Of a stretch of DNA of 64,000 bases, positions 6,475 through 15,565 are shown piece by piece; position 1 is the stretch's first letter; every line of letters starts with the position of its first letter. The position numbers and the translations under genes were made by a program. Where the stretch lies: NCBI GenBank assembly GCA_016929065.1, contig JAFGJO010000032.1:1-64000 (forward strand), given 5' to 3'. The DNA is from Spirochaetales bacterium (GTDB lineage: Bacteria > Spirochaetota > Spirochaetia > SZUA-6 > RPPD01). The notes beneath the pieces were generated by a model. It was given only the letters and a program-made list of their open reading frames with translations. It searched no databases and was not told the DNA's origin.

Positions 6475-7503
6475 ATGAAACGTCCATTCCCGCATTTTCT
6501 CCAGACACCCCAATGGGGTCTTGCAAAACAGAGGGCAATTCCCGCCTGGACTCCGTTTTTTTTCGTAAAAAAAGCAGGTTCCGCAGAATACGCTCCTTTT
6601 GAACTTTCCAAAGATATGCTTTCTGCCCAATTCGATCCTGAAGGGATCGATTCTTCCATCCTCATCCTGGAACGGTCACTCGGCATGAAACAGAAACTGC
6701 ATTACATTCCCCGTGGCCCGTGGATCGATTGGAATGATTCAAAAGCCTTGAATGAAGCAATTTCATTTATCAGGAATTTTGCCAACAAACGCAAAGTTTT
6801 GTTCGTCAGGATGGAACCAGATGAGTATGAACAGAACTTTCCGTATCCGGAGCTGACAAAACTGGGATTTTCAAAAACCCCTGATTACGTTCAGGCAAAC
6901 GATACGGTCAAAGTCCCCATCGATAAAGAGGATGAGGAGCTCCAGCAGTCGTTTCATAAAAAACACCGCTACAACATCAAACTTGCCGAGAAACGGGGCA
7001 TGAGTGTCCGAACCTCAACATCCCCCGAAGACGTAATCCGTTTTTATGAACTCCTTAAAAAGACTGAATCGCGGCATGCGGGTGCGCTGCATATCCATCC
7101 GGTTGAATACTATCTTTCTGTGACAAAATCACTCGCCCCGTCAGGAATGGCAAAACTGTATCTTGTTGAAAAAGACGGGGTAATTGCTTCATCCTCCCTG
7201 GTGTTTTCCTGTGGTGAGGAGGCAATTTACATGTTCGGAGCATCAGACTACGAGTTCCGCCGCGACATGCCCAATCATCTTCGTGAATGGTACAGCATGC
7301 GTGATGCACGCGACGAGGGCAGAAAGTTTTTTGACCTGTGGGGTGTGACCATGCGCAATGACCCGGGCGGCGGAATCAAGCGCTACAAATTGTACTATTA
7401 TGATCATGTGGAAAATATGGCGGGGACTTTTGACTGGACGCCGAACAAGGCAGGGTATGCTCTCTTCAAGGCCGCCAACAAACTGCGTCGGCTTTTGGGG
7501 TGA
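6475..7503 (+). CDS. FemABX-type aminoacyltransferase
   Basis: A 342-residue protein of the FemABX family, which uses aminoacyl-tRNA to add amino acids to the peptidoglycan stem peptide or forms related peptide bonds; it contains two GNAT-like lobes. Seen: the N-terminal FLQTPQWGLAKQR, the lobe boundary FHKKHRYNIKLAEKRGMSVR, and the C-terminal FDLWGVTMRNDPGGGIKRYK typical of the family. The long helical arm of S. aureus FemA is not obvious. A weak GGGG precedes the ATG. The gene is probably monocistronic. Confidence 0.88.
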   Translation: MKRPFPHFLQTPQWGLAKQRAIPAWTPFFFVKKAGSAEYAPFELSKDMLSAQFDPEGIDSSILILERSLGMKQKLHYIPRGPWIDWNDSKALNEAISFIRNFANKRKVLFVRMEPDEYEQNFPYPELTKLGFSKTPDYVQANDTVKVPIDKEDEELQQSFHKKHRYNIKLAEKRGMSVRTSTSPEDVIRFYELLKKTESRHAGALHIHPVEYYLSVTKSLAPSGMAKLYLVEKDGVIASSSLVFSCGEEAIYMFGASDYEFRRDMPNHLREWYSMRDARDEGRKFFDLWGVTMRNDPGGGIKRYKLYYYDHVENMAGTFDWTPNKAGYALFKAANKLRRLLG

Positions 7504-7517
7504 TCGGCAGAAAAAAG

Positions 7518-7709
7518 CTATGCTTTTTTCACTTTTTTATCCGCTTCCGAAAAATCAATATTGACCGGGTCAAAATTCCCGTCTGCGTCAAAGGATATTT
7601 TCGCGGCATCCATAAACTGCTCTGCAATATGAATCGCATCAGTCTCTTCAATCTTGAATGACTGTACAAACGCGATAATTTCATTAAAACTCTTTACCTG
7701 TTTTGCCAT
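7518..7709 (-). CDS. Small hypothetical protein
   Basis: 63 residues, acidic and soluble, containing a predicted helix FNEIIAFVQSFKIEETDAIHIAEQF and a charged tail SEADKKVKKA. A GGGT element lies a short distance before the ATG. It is convergent with the FemABX gene, with a 14-base gap. No family recognised. Confidence 0.55.
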   Translation of the reverse strand: MAKQVKSFNEIIAFVQSFKIEETDAIHIAEQFMDAAKISFDADGNFDPVNIDFSEADKKVKKA

Positions 7710-7789
7710 GAGTATATACCCTGTTTTAAAGTATAGAAGTTTACCCTGAAAAGTCTAATGTTTTTTATCAAGGAAAGCATGAGAGGGAG

Positions 7790-7915
7790 AAAAATATAGA
7801 TAAGGAATGCAGGAAAGACAGGAAAAAAACTACTTATATCGGGAAGGATAATGAATTATTGTCATCCCGTCTTTTCCTGAATTCCCTGCTTTCCTAATAT
7901 AATTCTTTTCTTTAT
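7790..7915. repeat. Dispersed GGAA-rich inverted repeat, copy 1
   Basis: The left part contains AAAAATATAGATAAGGAA (7790-7807) followed by GCAGGAAAGACAGGAAAA. The right part (7871-7895) holds the loose inverse TTTTCCTGAATTCCCTGC. The outer 23 bases recur with one mismatch in reverse orientation at 16970-16992, and GGAAAGACAGGAAAAAAA recurs at 16925-16942. This is a mobile or amplified intergenic element pair. Confidence 0.65.
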
Positions 7916-7919
7916 TTCC

Positions 7920-8966
7920 TTATACGCCCTTTGCGACCATGTCACCGATTTCAGTCGTTGAAAAACCCATTTTTCCGGCAGCCTGGCTTTTCATCTGGCC
8001 GATGACATTTATGGCGGAGGCTTCAACTGCTGCCGCAGCCCTGGCCTCACCAAGTGATTCAAGCATCATCTGCGCTGCAAAAATAGCCGCCATCGGGTTG
8101 ATAACATTCATATTTGTGTATTTTGGGGCAGATCCGCCGATGGGCTCAAACATGGAAACCCCTTCAGGATTGAGGTTGCCGCCGGCTGCAATGCCCATGC
8201 CGCCCTGAATCATCGCGCCGAGATCGGTGATAATATCGCCGAACATGTTCGGGGTGACAATAACATCAAACCATTCCGGATTTTTCACCATCCACATGGT
8301 CGTCGCATCGACATGCGCGTAATCGGTCTTGATATCGGGATATTCTTTTGCCACTTCCTGGAATGTCCTCCACCACAGATCATGGGCAAAAATCAGAACA
8401 TTGGTCTTGGCACAGAGCGTGAGTTTTTTGCCCTTGTTGCGTTTCCGGGTGTATTCAAAGGCATACCGGACACATCGTTCCACACCAAACCGTGTGGCAA
8501 CCATTTCCTGTAATGCAACTTCGTGCGGCGTGTTTTTGCGCAAAAATCCGCCGGAGCCAATATACAGGTCCTCGGTGTTTTCACGGACAACAACAAAATC
8601 GATATCTTCCGGTTTTTTATTGGCAAGCGGTGTTTCCACATTGGGATACAGCTTTACCGGACGAAGATTGATATACTGGTCAAGAGAAAATCGGGCCTTG
8701 AGTAAAATACCGGTTTCAAGAATCCCCGGCTTTACATCGGGATGCCCGATCGCCCCCAGAAAAATGGAATCAAATGTTCTGAGTTCATCAACCGCAGAAT
8801 CCGGCAGCGTTTCACCGGTTTTCATGTAATGCTCACCGCCGTAGGGGAACTCCTTGTACTTGAACTCAATCTTGAACTTCGATGCTGCCGCATTCAATAC
8901 CTTTACCCCTTCCCGAACGACTTCAGGGCCTGTCCCGTCACCGGGAATGACTGCGATATTGTACAT
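7920..8966 (-). CDS. leuB: 3-isopropylmalate dehydrogenase-like beta-decarboxylating dehydrogenase
   Basis: A 348-residue NAD-dependent enzyme of the isocitrate/isopropylmalate dehydrogenase family, oxidising a 2-hydroxy acid followed by decarboxylation. Seen: GDGTGPEVV near residue 8, the arginine-bearing substrate segment [27 protein letters not shown], and the metal-binding [19 protein letters not shown]. The FDQY-NLRP form also resembles tartrate/malate-type members, and no leuA, leuC or leuD lies nearby, so the in vivo substrate is open. GGAGGA a few bases upstream supports the start at 8966. Confidence 0.82.
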   Translation of the reverse strand: MYNIAVIPGDGTGPEVVREGVKVLNAAASKFKIEFKYKEFPYGGEHYMKTGETLPDSAVDELRTFDSIFLGAIGHPDVKPGILETGILLKARFSLDQYINLRPVKLYPNVETPLANKKPEDIDFVVVRENTEDLYIGSGGFLRKNTPHEVALQEMVATRFGVERCVRYAFEYTRKRNKGKKLTLCAKTNVLIFAHDLWWRTFQEVAKEYPDIKTDYAHVDATTMWMVKNPEWFDVIVTPNMFGDIITDLGAMIQGGMGIAAGGNLNPEGVSMFEPIGGSAPKYTNMNVINPMAAIFAAQMMLESLGEARAAAAVEASAINVIGQMKSQAAGKMGFSTTEIGDMVAKGV

Positions 8967-9217
8967 ATACTGTTCCTCCGTTTCATGACATCTGTACACC
9001 AGAAAAGGTGCATGAAAACCGAATTCCCTTTGATACATAATTGTTCCATTTTATCAAAAAGGCCTGCAGTTCTCTGTTTGTGTAATTTCAGAGTACACGT
9101 GCCGGAAAAATCTGTCAATGAATGAACAATAAAAAAACATTGCCCCCATGGCTTTTTTTATTGCATTCACAGCCAATTTCCCTTAGAATTTTATCGAACG
9201 AAAAATCGGGAGAAGAC

Positions 9218-9865
9218 ATGGCAGATTCATTCATGACGATATCGGAACAGGAGTTTGAGGGCAGCAAGGGAGATGTTTTGTTTCTGAATTTGAATGCATT
9301 AAAAACAGAATATGATTACATCGGTTTCTGGTATGCATGCGACAAGAATGAAGATACCTATATTTCAACAGATTTTTACTTCGATACCAAACTTTCCAAC
9401 GAGCGGCCCGCAGAAAAGACTGAAGTGATTGCTGAAAACAGTTACAAGCGGTCCCCCCGCAAAGAGTTTTCCGGGAAGTATGAATCAGCATGGGTAGCCT
9501 GCCACCGCGATGAGACGCATTATTGTAAAATGAGAGCATTTGAATGGCTGGAAGAAAAATCATTTATCAATTTCAAAGTGATCCGCAATAAGGGCACAAC
9601 ATTCGATACCCTGAAAACAGGCATCCTGAAAGGTGATACTGCCCGGTTCTGTAAAGTCGGCATCGAAGACGGTACAGGTGCTGTTGACTACAATGACACA
9701 ATCTTTTTCCTGGTGCTCATCAAATCATTGCCGCCTGGTGACTGGCATTTTGATCCATCGTTATTCGGCATCCAGAAACTGCCGATGGTTGTTCCCACGT
9801 TCAATTTTTCTGTGTTACAGAAGTATTCGCCATGGTATGGCCAAAACCCTCTTGAGGGACTATAA
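9218..9865 (+). CDS. Hypothetical protein
   Basis: 215 residues, soluble, rich in aromatic residues (for example YDYIGFWYACDKNEDTYIS, and near the end NFSVLQKYSPWYGQNPLEGL). No signal peptide or known motif is seen. The start at 9218 is chosen because GGGAGAAG lies just upstream; an in-frame ATG at 9122 lacks one. It is probably co-transcribed with the next gene, 53 bases on. Confidence 0.6.
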   Translation: MADSFMTISEQEFEGSKGDVLFLNLNALKTEYDYIGFWYACDKNEDTYISTDFYFDTKLSNERPAEKTEVIAENSYKRSPRKEFSGKYESAWVACHRDETHYCKMRAFEWLEEKSFINFKVIRNKGTTFDTLKTGILKGDTARFCKVGIEDGTGAVDYNDTIFFLVLIKSLPPGDWHFDPSLFGIQKLPMVVPTFNFSVLQKYSPWYGQNPLEGL

Positions 9866-9918
9866 CAGCAAAAGATCCGGGGTTTTATTACCTGGAATGT
9901 TTTTTAAAAGGAGCAGCA

Positions 9919-10221
9919 ATGCAAACCGGTGTTTTTTACGTTAAAATCAAGGACAATCTGGAAAAGGCATTTAAAGATTTTTTTCCGCACATGTCTTCCA
10001 ACTACATCAAAATGGCGAAGCTGTTCAAGCAGGATAAGGTGTATCCCGTACTCGCGGTGGAGAAGGTAACCATTTTCAGCAAGGACGGCACTGAGGCGGA
10101 ATCTTCCCGGTTTCTTGTTCCGTCAGAAAACAAGAACTTCCTGTGGATTCAATCCGAACTGTTCATGTATATCGGAGTACATCCCGAGTATGAGGAAGAA
10201 TTGCGGAAACACTTAAAATAA
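9919..10221 (+). CDS. Hypothetical protein, partner of the preceding gene
   Basis: 100 residues, soluble, with a clear AAAAGGAG ribosome site. The sequence VYPVLAVEKVTIFSKDGTEAE suggests a small beta-barrel-like fold with charged helices at both ends, but no family is recognised. Its last nine bases overlap the end of the convergent helicase gene. Confidence 0.62.
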   Translation: MQTGVFYVKIKDNLEKAFKDFFPHMSSNYIKMAKLFKQDKVYPVLAVEKVTIFSKDGTEAESSRFLVPSENKNFLWIQSELFMYIGVHPEYEEELRKHLK

Positions 10222-13200
10222 AGACGGCTGCTGAAGCTGTTTTCTTTTCCCGGGCAGAATGACCGATGTAACATATTTTCCCTGAATTTCAGATAAAAAT
10301 CCCGACGGAGCATTCTGCATCCGCTCTCCGAACATGTCCCGGGAAGCAGCATGACTGATAAACAGCCTCTTTTTTGCGCGGGTCATCGCCACATAAAACA
10401 GCCGGCGTTCTTCCTCCAGGTCACAGTCTTTACGGCAAAGCGGAGTGATTGTTTCCTCGGCCGCGGCAATAAATACAACAGGGAACTCCTGCCCTTTTGA
10501 AGCATGAAAGGTAAGCACAGACACTTTCTCTGCTGCGGGGATGCCTCCGGTTTCATACGGCTCCAGAAACAGGGAACGGATAAAGCCATTAATATTGTTC
10601 CCGAAGCTGCGCGCAGACTCAAGCAGCATGTCCTCAAACAGCCGCGATTCAAGATCCATGTTTATTTTCTCATGCATTTTTTCCAGAATCAGAAACAGCC
10701 CCTTGTGAATACCCTGCTCCTCAATCTCCGCCTCGATAAACTCAAGAAACCGGTGGAGTGCTTCAACCCTGCCACGCTCGCCTTCCGAACATGTCTCAAT
10801 AACCTTTCGGTGCTGGGTAATGTTTTCCACCAGGCCTCCGGAATCACGAAGTGCGATAAATAACATGTCCAGCTGTTTGCCGGACAGTTCCGGAATAAAC
10901 CGGGCAACTATGTTCCGGTATGCAACCACATCCTGGCGGTTTATAAAAAACCTGAGAATATCGGCAATCGTCGTATACGGAGGCATCCGCAGTGGTGCAC
11001 GCGCCCGCCGAATCGAAGCCGGAATCCCGTGTTTTTCAAACAAGGCAATGACCGCTTCTGCTGCCCGGTGAGTCCGCACCATCACGGCGATATCACGAAA
11101 TGAATAACTGCTGTCAAGTTCTTCACTGGGAGCGGAAAGCATGTCGATACCGCCAACAAGTTCTTTCACTTTTCGTGCGATATATTCCGCTTCCGCAGTT
11201 TCATCGGGAGCAGAAATCACGATAACCGGTTTTTTTTCAGGAAGCACGGGAATAAGCCCCTCACTGCTTTTCCTGGTATTCCGGCTGATCAGAGCTCCTG
11301 CTGCATTGCAGATATTGGCATCCGAACGGTAATTTTTCCCGAGTGAGGCATTGTAAGTTTGATACTCTTTTTGAAAGCGGGAAAACAACGACACATCCGA
11401 TCCCCGGAAGCCGTAGATGGACTGATTCGGGTCGCCAATGACAAACAACAGCCGCCGTGCTGACGGGTCACTATCTGTTCTTTTCAGGGCAGGCCCGGCA
11501 AGATGCGATAAAAAACTGTATTGTGTGGGATTGATATCCTGGAACTCGTCTACGGCGATGGCAATAAACAGATTCCGGTAGTACTCAAGGATTTCCCTGC
11601 GCGATTCAAATATCAAATTCACTTCGTTTATTAATGCGGCAACATCGATCCCGTGAATCGACTTCAGTATATCCTGATACTTGATCGCTGCAGTTTCCAC
11701 TTCCGGATCTCCGGAAGCAAGTGTTCCATCCAGAAAGGCTTCGATCTCCTGTGACAACCGGGTGTTGGATGCGGGTGTGTTTTCCGGATACAGATAGTGG
11801 ATGATGGACGTTCGTCCTGCTTCATCGTAAATACTGCGTACGTTCGGGTACCATTTTTTTATTATGTCAAAACACAGGGAATGGAAGGTACCGATATTCA
11901 GTTTTTCCGCCTTTTTTCCAAGCAGCTGATACAGACGCTCTTTCAACTCCTCTGCTGCCCTGTTTGTAAATGTTATGGCCAGAATTGATTCCGGCGGGAC
12001 AGCTTTTGTTTTCACGCAATTCGCAATCCACTGCGTCAGGGTACGTGTTTTTCCGGTACCCGGCCCCGCACTCACTGCAATGGGTTTTTCGGTGTAGTCG
12101 ACAATGTCCTGCTGCTCTTCACTCAACGCTGGAGTCTCAGGCTGAATTAATGCAGGCTTCTTTTTTCCGGATAGCGTTTTAAACAGCTGGGCCGGTGCGG
12201 TTTTTTTTTTATTATGGAAAGGGGCAATAAGGTCCTTCTGGCCGGCGAGCGATTCCATTTCCCCAGGGGAAAACAGACGGATAACTCCGTATTCTCCGTC
12301 ATACCCGGGCCGGGTGATCACGGTTCCCTCCCGAAGCCGGGAGACAGCAACAGCCAACAGGGGATGAACCTTTTGGATATCCTCGAATGGAGATTCAAAC
12401 AGCAGGGTATGTTCATTGCCTGCCTGTGCAATTGCCTTTGCATAGAGGGTCATGACGCCTTTTGTGGAAGGTCCCGTACCGACAATTTCAGAAATCATTT
12501 CATTGAGCGGAATCGCATATGTAAATCCCTTTTGTCCGCAAGGTTGTTTTCCATGCTTTCGGTCTGCAAGTTCAAGCACACGGTGAAAGGTCCCAATGGT
12601 CAGTTTTTTTCCGCAAACCGGGCACAAGTCCTTGTTTTTTATTGCTTCCTCCGGGGTAAGAACGACATTGCATTTTCGGTGCCCGTCATAATGGTACTTT
12701 CCTTCTTCGGGGAAAAACTCAATAGTCCCCTCAAAACCTTCACGGGTTTTTAGTGCGGAAAAAATTCCGTCATAGGACAATTCTGTTGAAAACACATTCG
12801 CTTCACGGCCGATTTTGGATGCCGAGTGTGAATCAGAGTTGGAAATAAGTGTGTAGCGGTCAAGTGCACTAATTCGCCAGTTCATGACCGGGTCAGAGGA
12901 AAGGCCGGTTTCCAGGGCAAAGATATAAGGGGTAAGGTCTTCAAAGCATTCCTCTATTGAATCGAATCCGGAATTTGCACCAAAAAGGGAAAACCAGGGA
13001 GTCCAGATATGCGCCGGCACAACATGACACCCGGGCGATACCTCAAGGACCATTTCCAGTAGCCGTTTTGCATCAAGTCCCAGGATCGGCCGTCCGTCCG
13101 AGGTGATGTTCCCGATTGCGGCGAATTTTGCCGAAATGCGTTTTGCTTCCTGAATTCCCGGCGCGAAAACAAGAGTATGGATCTTCCGTGTTTTCCCGTT

Positions 13201-13497
13201 TTTTTTATATATAGAGGAAATTTCAGTCTGCAGCAAATATTTGATTGGAAGGGGGGATGGATCCACTCCCTCAAAAACCTGTTCGCCCGGAGGATTTTTC
13301 AATGAAAAAAGTCCACTCCCGTCGGTTTCCAGCAAGGATTCTATTTCCTCGATCCATCGGGGATGGGTGAAATCCCCTGTGCCCAAAACATGAATTCCCT
13401 TGAGGCGTGCCCAGCGGAACAGTTCGGGCAGATGCGCGTTTTTGCTCGTCCCGCGTGAATAGGGTGAATGAATGTGCAGGTCTGCGATAAATTTCAT
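10213..13497 (-). CDS. PHP-domain / UvrD-family helicase fusion
   Basis: A 1094-residue fusion. Residues 1-420 form a PHP-type metal-dependent phosphoesterase (opening DLHIHSPYSRGTSK; SDSHSASKIGR near 230) with a zinc-knuckle-like CPVCGKKLTIG at about 290 and a further Cys near 317. The remainder is a superfamily 1A helicase: Walker A SAGPGTGKT (about 473-481), Walker B DEFQDIN (about 645), QSIYGFRGSD, TFHASKGQEFPVVFI and VAMTRAKKRL. Family knowledge suggests DNA unwinding, with the PHP part acting as nuclease, phosphatase or DNA clamp. No ribosome site is visible; a promoter lies about 85 bases upstream. Confidence 0.9.
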   Translation of the reverse strand: MKFIADLHIHSPYSRGTSKNAHLPELFRWARLKGIHVLGTGDFTHPRWIEEIESLLETDGSGLFSLKNPPGEQVFEGVDPSPLPIKYLLQTEISSIYKKNGKTRKIHTLVFAPGIQEAKRISAKFAAIGNITSDGRPILGLDAKRLLEMVLEVSPGCHVVPAHIWTPWFSLFGANSGFDSIEECFEDLTPYIFALETGLSSDPVMNWRISALDRYTLISNSDSHSASKIGREANVFSTELSYDGIFSALKTREGFEGTIEFFPEEGKYHYDGHRKCNVVLTPEEAIKNKDLCPVCGKKLTIGTFHRVLELADRKHGKQPCGQKGFTYAIPLNEMISEIVGTGPSTKGVMTLYAKAIAQAGNEHTLLFESPFEDIQKVHPLLAVAVSRLREGTVITRPGYDGEYGVIRLFSPGEMESLAGQKDLIAPFHNKKKTAPAQLFKTLSGKKKPALIQPETPALSEEQQDIVDYTEKPIAVSAGPGTGKTRTLTQWIANCVKTKAVPPESILAITFTNRAAEELKERLYQLLGKKAEKLNIGTFHSLCFDIIKKWYPNVRSIYDEAGRTSIIHYLYPENTPASNTRLSQEIEAFLDGTLASGDPEVETAAIKYQDILKSIHGIDVAALINEVNLIFESRREILEYYRNLFIAIAVDEFQDINPTQYSFLSHLAGPALKRTDSDPSARRLLFVIGDPNQSIYGFRGSDVSLFSRFQKEYQTYNASLGKNYRSDANICNAAGALISRNTRKSSEGLIPVLPEKKPVIVISAPDETAEAEYIARKVKELVGGIDMLSAPSEELDSSYSFRDIAVMVRTHRAAEAVIALFEKHGIPASIRRARAPLRMPPYTTIADILRFFINRQDVVAYRNIVARFIPELSGKQLDMLFIALRDSGGLVENITQHRKVIETCSEGERGRVEALHRFLEFIEAEIEEQGIHKGLFLILEKMHEKINMDLESRLFEDMLLESARSFGNNINGFIRSLFLEPYETGGIPAAEKVSVLTFHASKGQEFPVVFIAAAEETITPLCRKDCDLEEERRLFYVAMTRAKKRLFISHAASRDMFGERMQNAPSGFLSEIQGKYVTSVILPGKRKQLQQPSLF

Positions 13498-13580
13498 ATG
13501 AGTGTTAGTATTCAGTCTGGATTTCTATTGAAAGATTCGACGGCGTTCACAACCCGTTTTCAAACTCTCTTCGCTGTATC

Positions 13581-13609
13581 ACTATATCATGATAGCACAA
13601 CAATAGCAA
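13581..13609 (-). promoter_or_regulatory. Promoter of the PHP-UvrD gene
   Basis: On the minus strand TTGCTA (13604-13609) and TATAGT (13581-13586) are spaced by 17 bp. The predicted leader is about 75 bases. Confidence 0.55.
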
Positions 13610-13650
13610 TTGCACGAAGACAAAATCGTTTTCCGATGTGTGCCCTTCTG

Positions 13651-14046
13651 TTACTCCTGAAGTATTTTATCGATGATGCCTTTATCGGAATCCGCAAAAT
13701 CATAGGCAGAAAACTCTTCCGGCAACACCCATGTATACTGCTCATGGTCATTCAGCACTTTCGGCTCTCCGCTAAAACTCGTCAAATAAGCATGGAGTTC
13801 ATACATATTGCCGTTATAAATAAAATGCGTACTGCAGAAAAAATCTCCAATGTCAGCTTCAACACCCAATTCTTCCATCATTTCACGCTGCAGTGCCTGT
13901 TTCCCTGTTTCTCCCTCATCGACCTTGCCGCCGGGAAACTCCCACTTCAGGGAAAGGGCTCCCCCCTCTTTTCTTTGTGCAATAAAATATTTCCCGCCCC
14001 GGCAGACAACTGCTGCGGTGACAATCCGCATGATCTGTTCATCCAT
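13651..14046 (-). CDS. Nudix hydrolase, MutT-like
   Basis: 131 residues with a complete Nudix box at about 40-62 (GGKVDEGE...REMMEELGV), the Mg-binding helix that cleaves nucleoside diphosphates linked to another moiety. The opening IVTAAVVCRGGKYFIAQRK and EFPGGKVD fit the 8-oxo-dGTP-cleaning MutT group, suggesting nucleotide pool sanitation; substrate preference is inferred. The start codon lies two bases after the stop of the upstream gene, so translation is probably coupled. Confidence 0.88.
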   Translation of the reverse strand: MDEQIMRIVTAAVVCRGGKYFIAQRKEGGALSLKWEFPGGKVDEGETGKQALQREMMEELGVEADIGDFFCSTHFIYNGNMYELHAYLTSFSGEPKVLNDHEQYTWVLPEEFSAYDFADSDKGIIDKILQE

Positions 14047-14048
14047 GA

Positions 14049-14645
14049 TTACATTGTCTCCCCCAGGATTCTCAGTATCTCTTCTTTTGCCTGATTCAGT
14101 ACCTGCTGATATTTTTCATCATACATCCCCAGGTTTTTCTTTAACAATCCGATAAATTCCGGGTCTTGGGCAGCTTTCAGTTCAACAGGCTGTCCCATTT
14201 GCTGGGCGAGAGCGGCTTCTTTCTGCCGCAGCCGGGGTGCATACTGCTTCTCAAGTGAAGACTCTATCTGGCTTCGTTCGTTCGTATAATTATCAAAAAA
14301 CCCGTCAATCTGCCCAAGCAGACTTTCGACAGCCGGCGACTTCCCGGAGATCACCTTCAACGCTTCCTTGACACGGCTGTTTCGTGCCTGTGCATATTCA
14401 TTCAGCGGCAGAACATAATTGGCCAGCAAGGCATTGGTGATCCCTTTTATGACAAACTTTTTTGATTTTGCCTCTATTTTTTTTATTGCGACAGAAATTT
14501 CCTGCATCTCCGCTTCATCCAGATATTGTGATGCTATCTTTTTCCCTTCAGTGACCAGTTCTTTTTCTTCCAGAGCTTTTCTGTCGGTTTTTATTTCTTT
14601 GGTGCGCTCGAGTGCGATTTCCCATGCGGATTTGATTTCATCCAT
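14049..14645 (-). CDS. Conserved hypothetical coiled-coil protein
   Basis: 198 residues, almost entirely helical and highly charged (EIALERTKEIKTDRKALEEK near the start; NYTNERSQIESSLEKQYAPR later). No signal peptide, membrane helix or catalytic motif. An AAAGGAG-type site precedes the ATG. It heads a two-gene unit with the Nudix hydrolase. The function is unknown; a structural or scaffold role is only a guess from composition. Confidence 0.72.
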   Translation of the reverse strand: MDEIKSAWEIALERTKEIKTDRKALEEKELVTEGKKIASQYLDEAEMQEISVAIKKIEAKSKKFVIKGITNALLANYVLPLNEYAQARNSRVKEALKVISGKSPAVESLLGQIDGFFDNYTNERSQIESSLEKQYAPRLRQKEAALAQQMGQPVELKAAQDPEFIGLLKKNLGMYDEKYQQVLNQAKEEILRILGETM

Positions 14646-14724
14646 AATTACCGCTCCTTTTTGATAATAACCATGCTGTATAAAAATAATGTAACGGGCA
14701 TTTTAAAACATGACAAGTGGTGTG

Positions 14725-15303
14725 TCAGTATATATCTGATTCGGTGATCACGGTATGGACCGGAATATCATGGGATGCAGAGGGGATGGCCGCAACAACC
14801 TGAAATGAAAAACAAATCCCCATTAAAAAAGGATGCCCTGCCGGGGAATTTTTCAAACCAGTAAAAAACCGGTCATAATACCCTGCTCCCCGGCCCACAC
14901 GGTTATGTGCTTTATCAAAGGCCCGTCCGGGAACAATAATGCAGCAGGGGTAATTGATTGTATCTTCCATTATGAACCGCGGAAGATGCTGATCAGGTTC
15001 ATGGATACCAAATGTGTTTTTCTCTGAGTAATCACCAGCGGTGCGAACCCGATAAAAATCGATTGCCTGCCCGCTGATTCCAGGCAGATACACAGCTTTT
15101 TTCTGCTGCAAGGCGGTTTCTATGAGCTGGCTGGTTTCAACTTCGTCAGGAAGATGTGCATAGAGCAGTATTGAGACGGCTTTTTGCCATTCCGGATGAT
15201 CAATAACGCGTACGGCGATTGCACGGCTGTCCGCTGTCAGATCCCGGATCTCGGTTTCAAGAAATATTTTTTTAATAAATTTCCGGATTTCTTTTTTTGT
15301 CAT
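14725..15303 (-). CDS. 5-formyltetrahydrofolate cyclo-ligase
   Basis: A 192-residue enzyme converting 5-formyl-THF to 5,10-methenyl-THF with ATP. The C-terminal family signature PGRAFDKAHNRVGRGAGYYD (about residues 122-141) is intact, and the N-terminal KKEIRKFIKKIFL matches the usual opening helix. Length is normal. The start at 15303 is chosen because the upstream in-frame extension would be translated from a palindromic repeat (15330-15367). No clear ribosome site is seen. Confidence 0.87.
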   Translation of the reverse strand: MTKKEIRKFIKKIFLETEIRDLTADSRAIAVRVIDHPEWQKAVSILLYAHLPDEVETSQLIETALQQKKAVYLPGISGQAIDFYRVRTAGDYSEKNTFGIHEPDQHLPRFIMEDTINYPCCIIVPGRAFDKAHNRVGRGAGYYDRFFTGLKNSPAGHPFLMGICFSFQVVAAIPSASHDIPVHTVITESDIY

Positions 15304-15329
15304 AACAGCTTTGTGAATAACCCAAATGC

Positions 15330-15367
15330 GTTCCAGATTTGAGCTGGGAGTTTTCTTCGAAAACTCC
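15330..15367. repeat. tRNA-proximal palindromic repeat, copy 1
   Basis: 38 bases that recur at 15421-15458 with one mismatch. Each carries GGAGTTTTC-TTC-GAAAACTCC, a 9-bp hairpin with a TTC loop, preceded by GATTTGAGCT. It lies directly before the cyclo-ligase gene. Confidence 0.88.
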
Positions 15368-15388
15368 ACGACCTTTTTCAGAAACTAT

Positions 15389-15403
15389 AAAATTCGGGCT
15401 GAG
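15389..15403 (-). repeat. Direct repeat of the tRNA-Pro 3' end
   Basis: AAAATTCGGGCTGAG here is identical to 15561-15575, the acceptor-side 3' end of tRNA-Pro and its trailer, 172 bases away and in the same orientation. Confidence 0.82.
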
Positions 15404-15410
15404 GTGGATG

Positions 15411-15458
15411 GCTCAAATCCGTTCCGGATTTGAGCTGGGAGTTTTCTTCGAAAACTCC
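15411..15458. repeat. tRNA-proximal palindromic repeat, copy 2, double hairpin
   Basis: GCTCAAATCC (15411-15420) pairs with GGATTTGAGC (15426-15435) around GTTCC, followed by the GGAGTTTTC-TTC-GAAAACTCC hairpin ending at 15458. The TCAAATCC core of the first hairpin resembles a tRNA T loop. The 38-base part from 15421 duplicates copy 1. Confidence 0.85.
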
Positions 15459-15496
15459 TTTGCTCTCTGCTTCGAATTCAAGCTCTAAACATATCA

Positions 15497-15516
15497 GGTC
15501 GGTGGTTCAAATCCAC
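15497..15516 (+). repeat. Inverted copy of the tRNA-Pro T arm
   Basis: GGTCGGTGGTTCAAATCCAC is the exact reverse complement of 15575-15594 on this strand, i.e. it has the same sense as the tRNA-Pro T arm, which lies on the opposite strand. No remaining tRNA body surrounds it. Confidence 0.87.
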
Positions 15517-15565
15517 ATCCACTGTATGTAACTCAATCTGAATAAATTTTTTCTTTTTAGAAAAT

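Noticed and set aside
8329..8829. Long plus-strand open frame within the leuB-like gene
   Set aside because: It is the antisense shadow of a clear enzyme gene, with no ribosome site or family match.
15304..15369. Upstream extension of the cyclo-ligase gene
   Set aside because: It would be translated from a duplicated palindromic repeat and adds no family sequence.
15497..15516. A second complete tRNA beside tRNA-Pro
   Set aside because: Only the T arm is present; no acceptor or anticodon arm can be formed around it.
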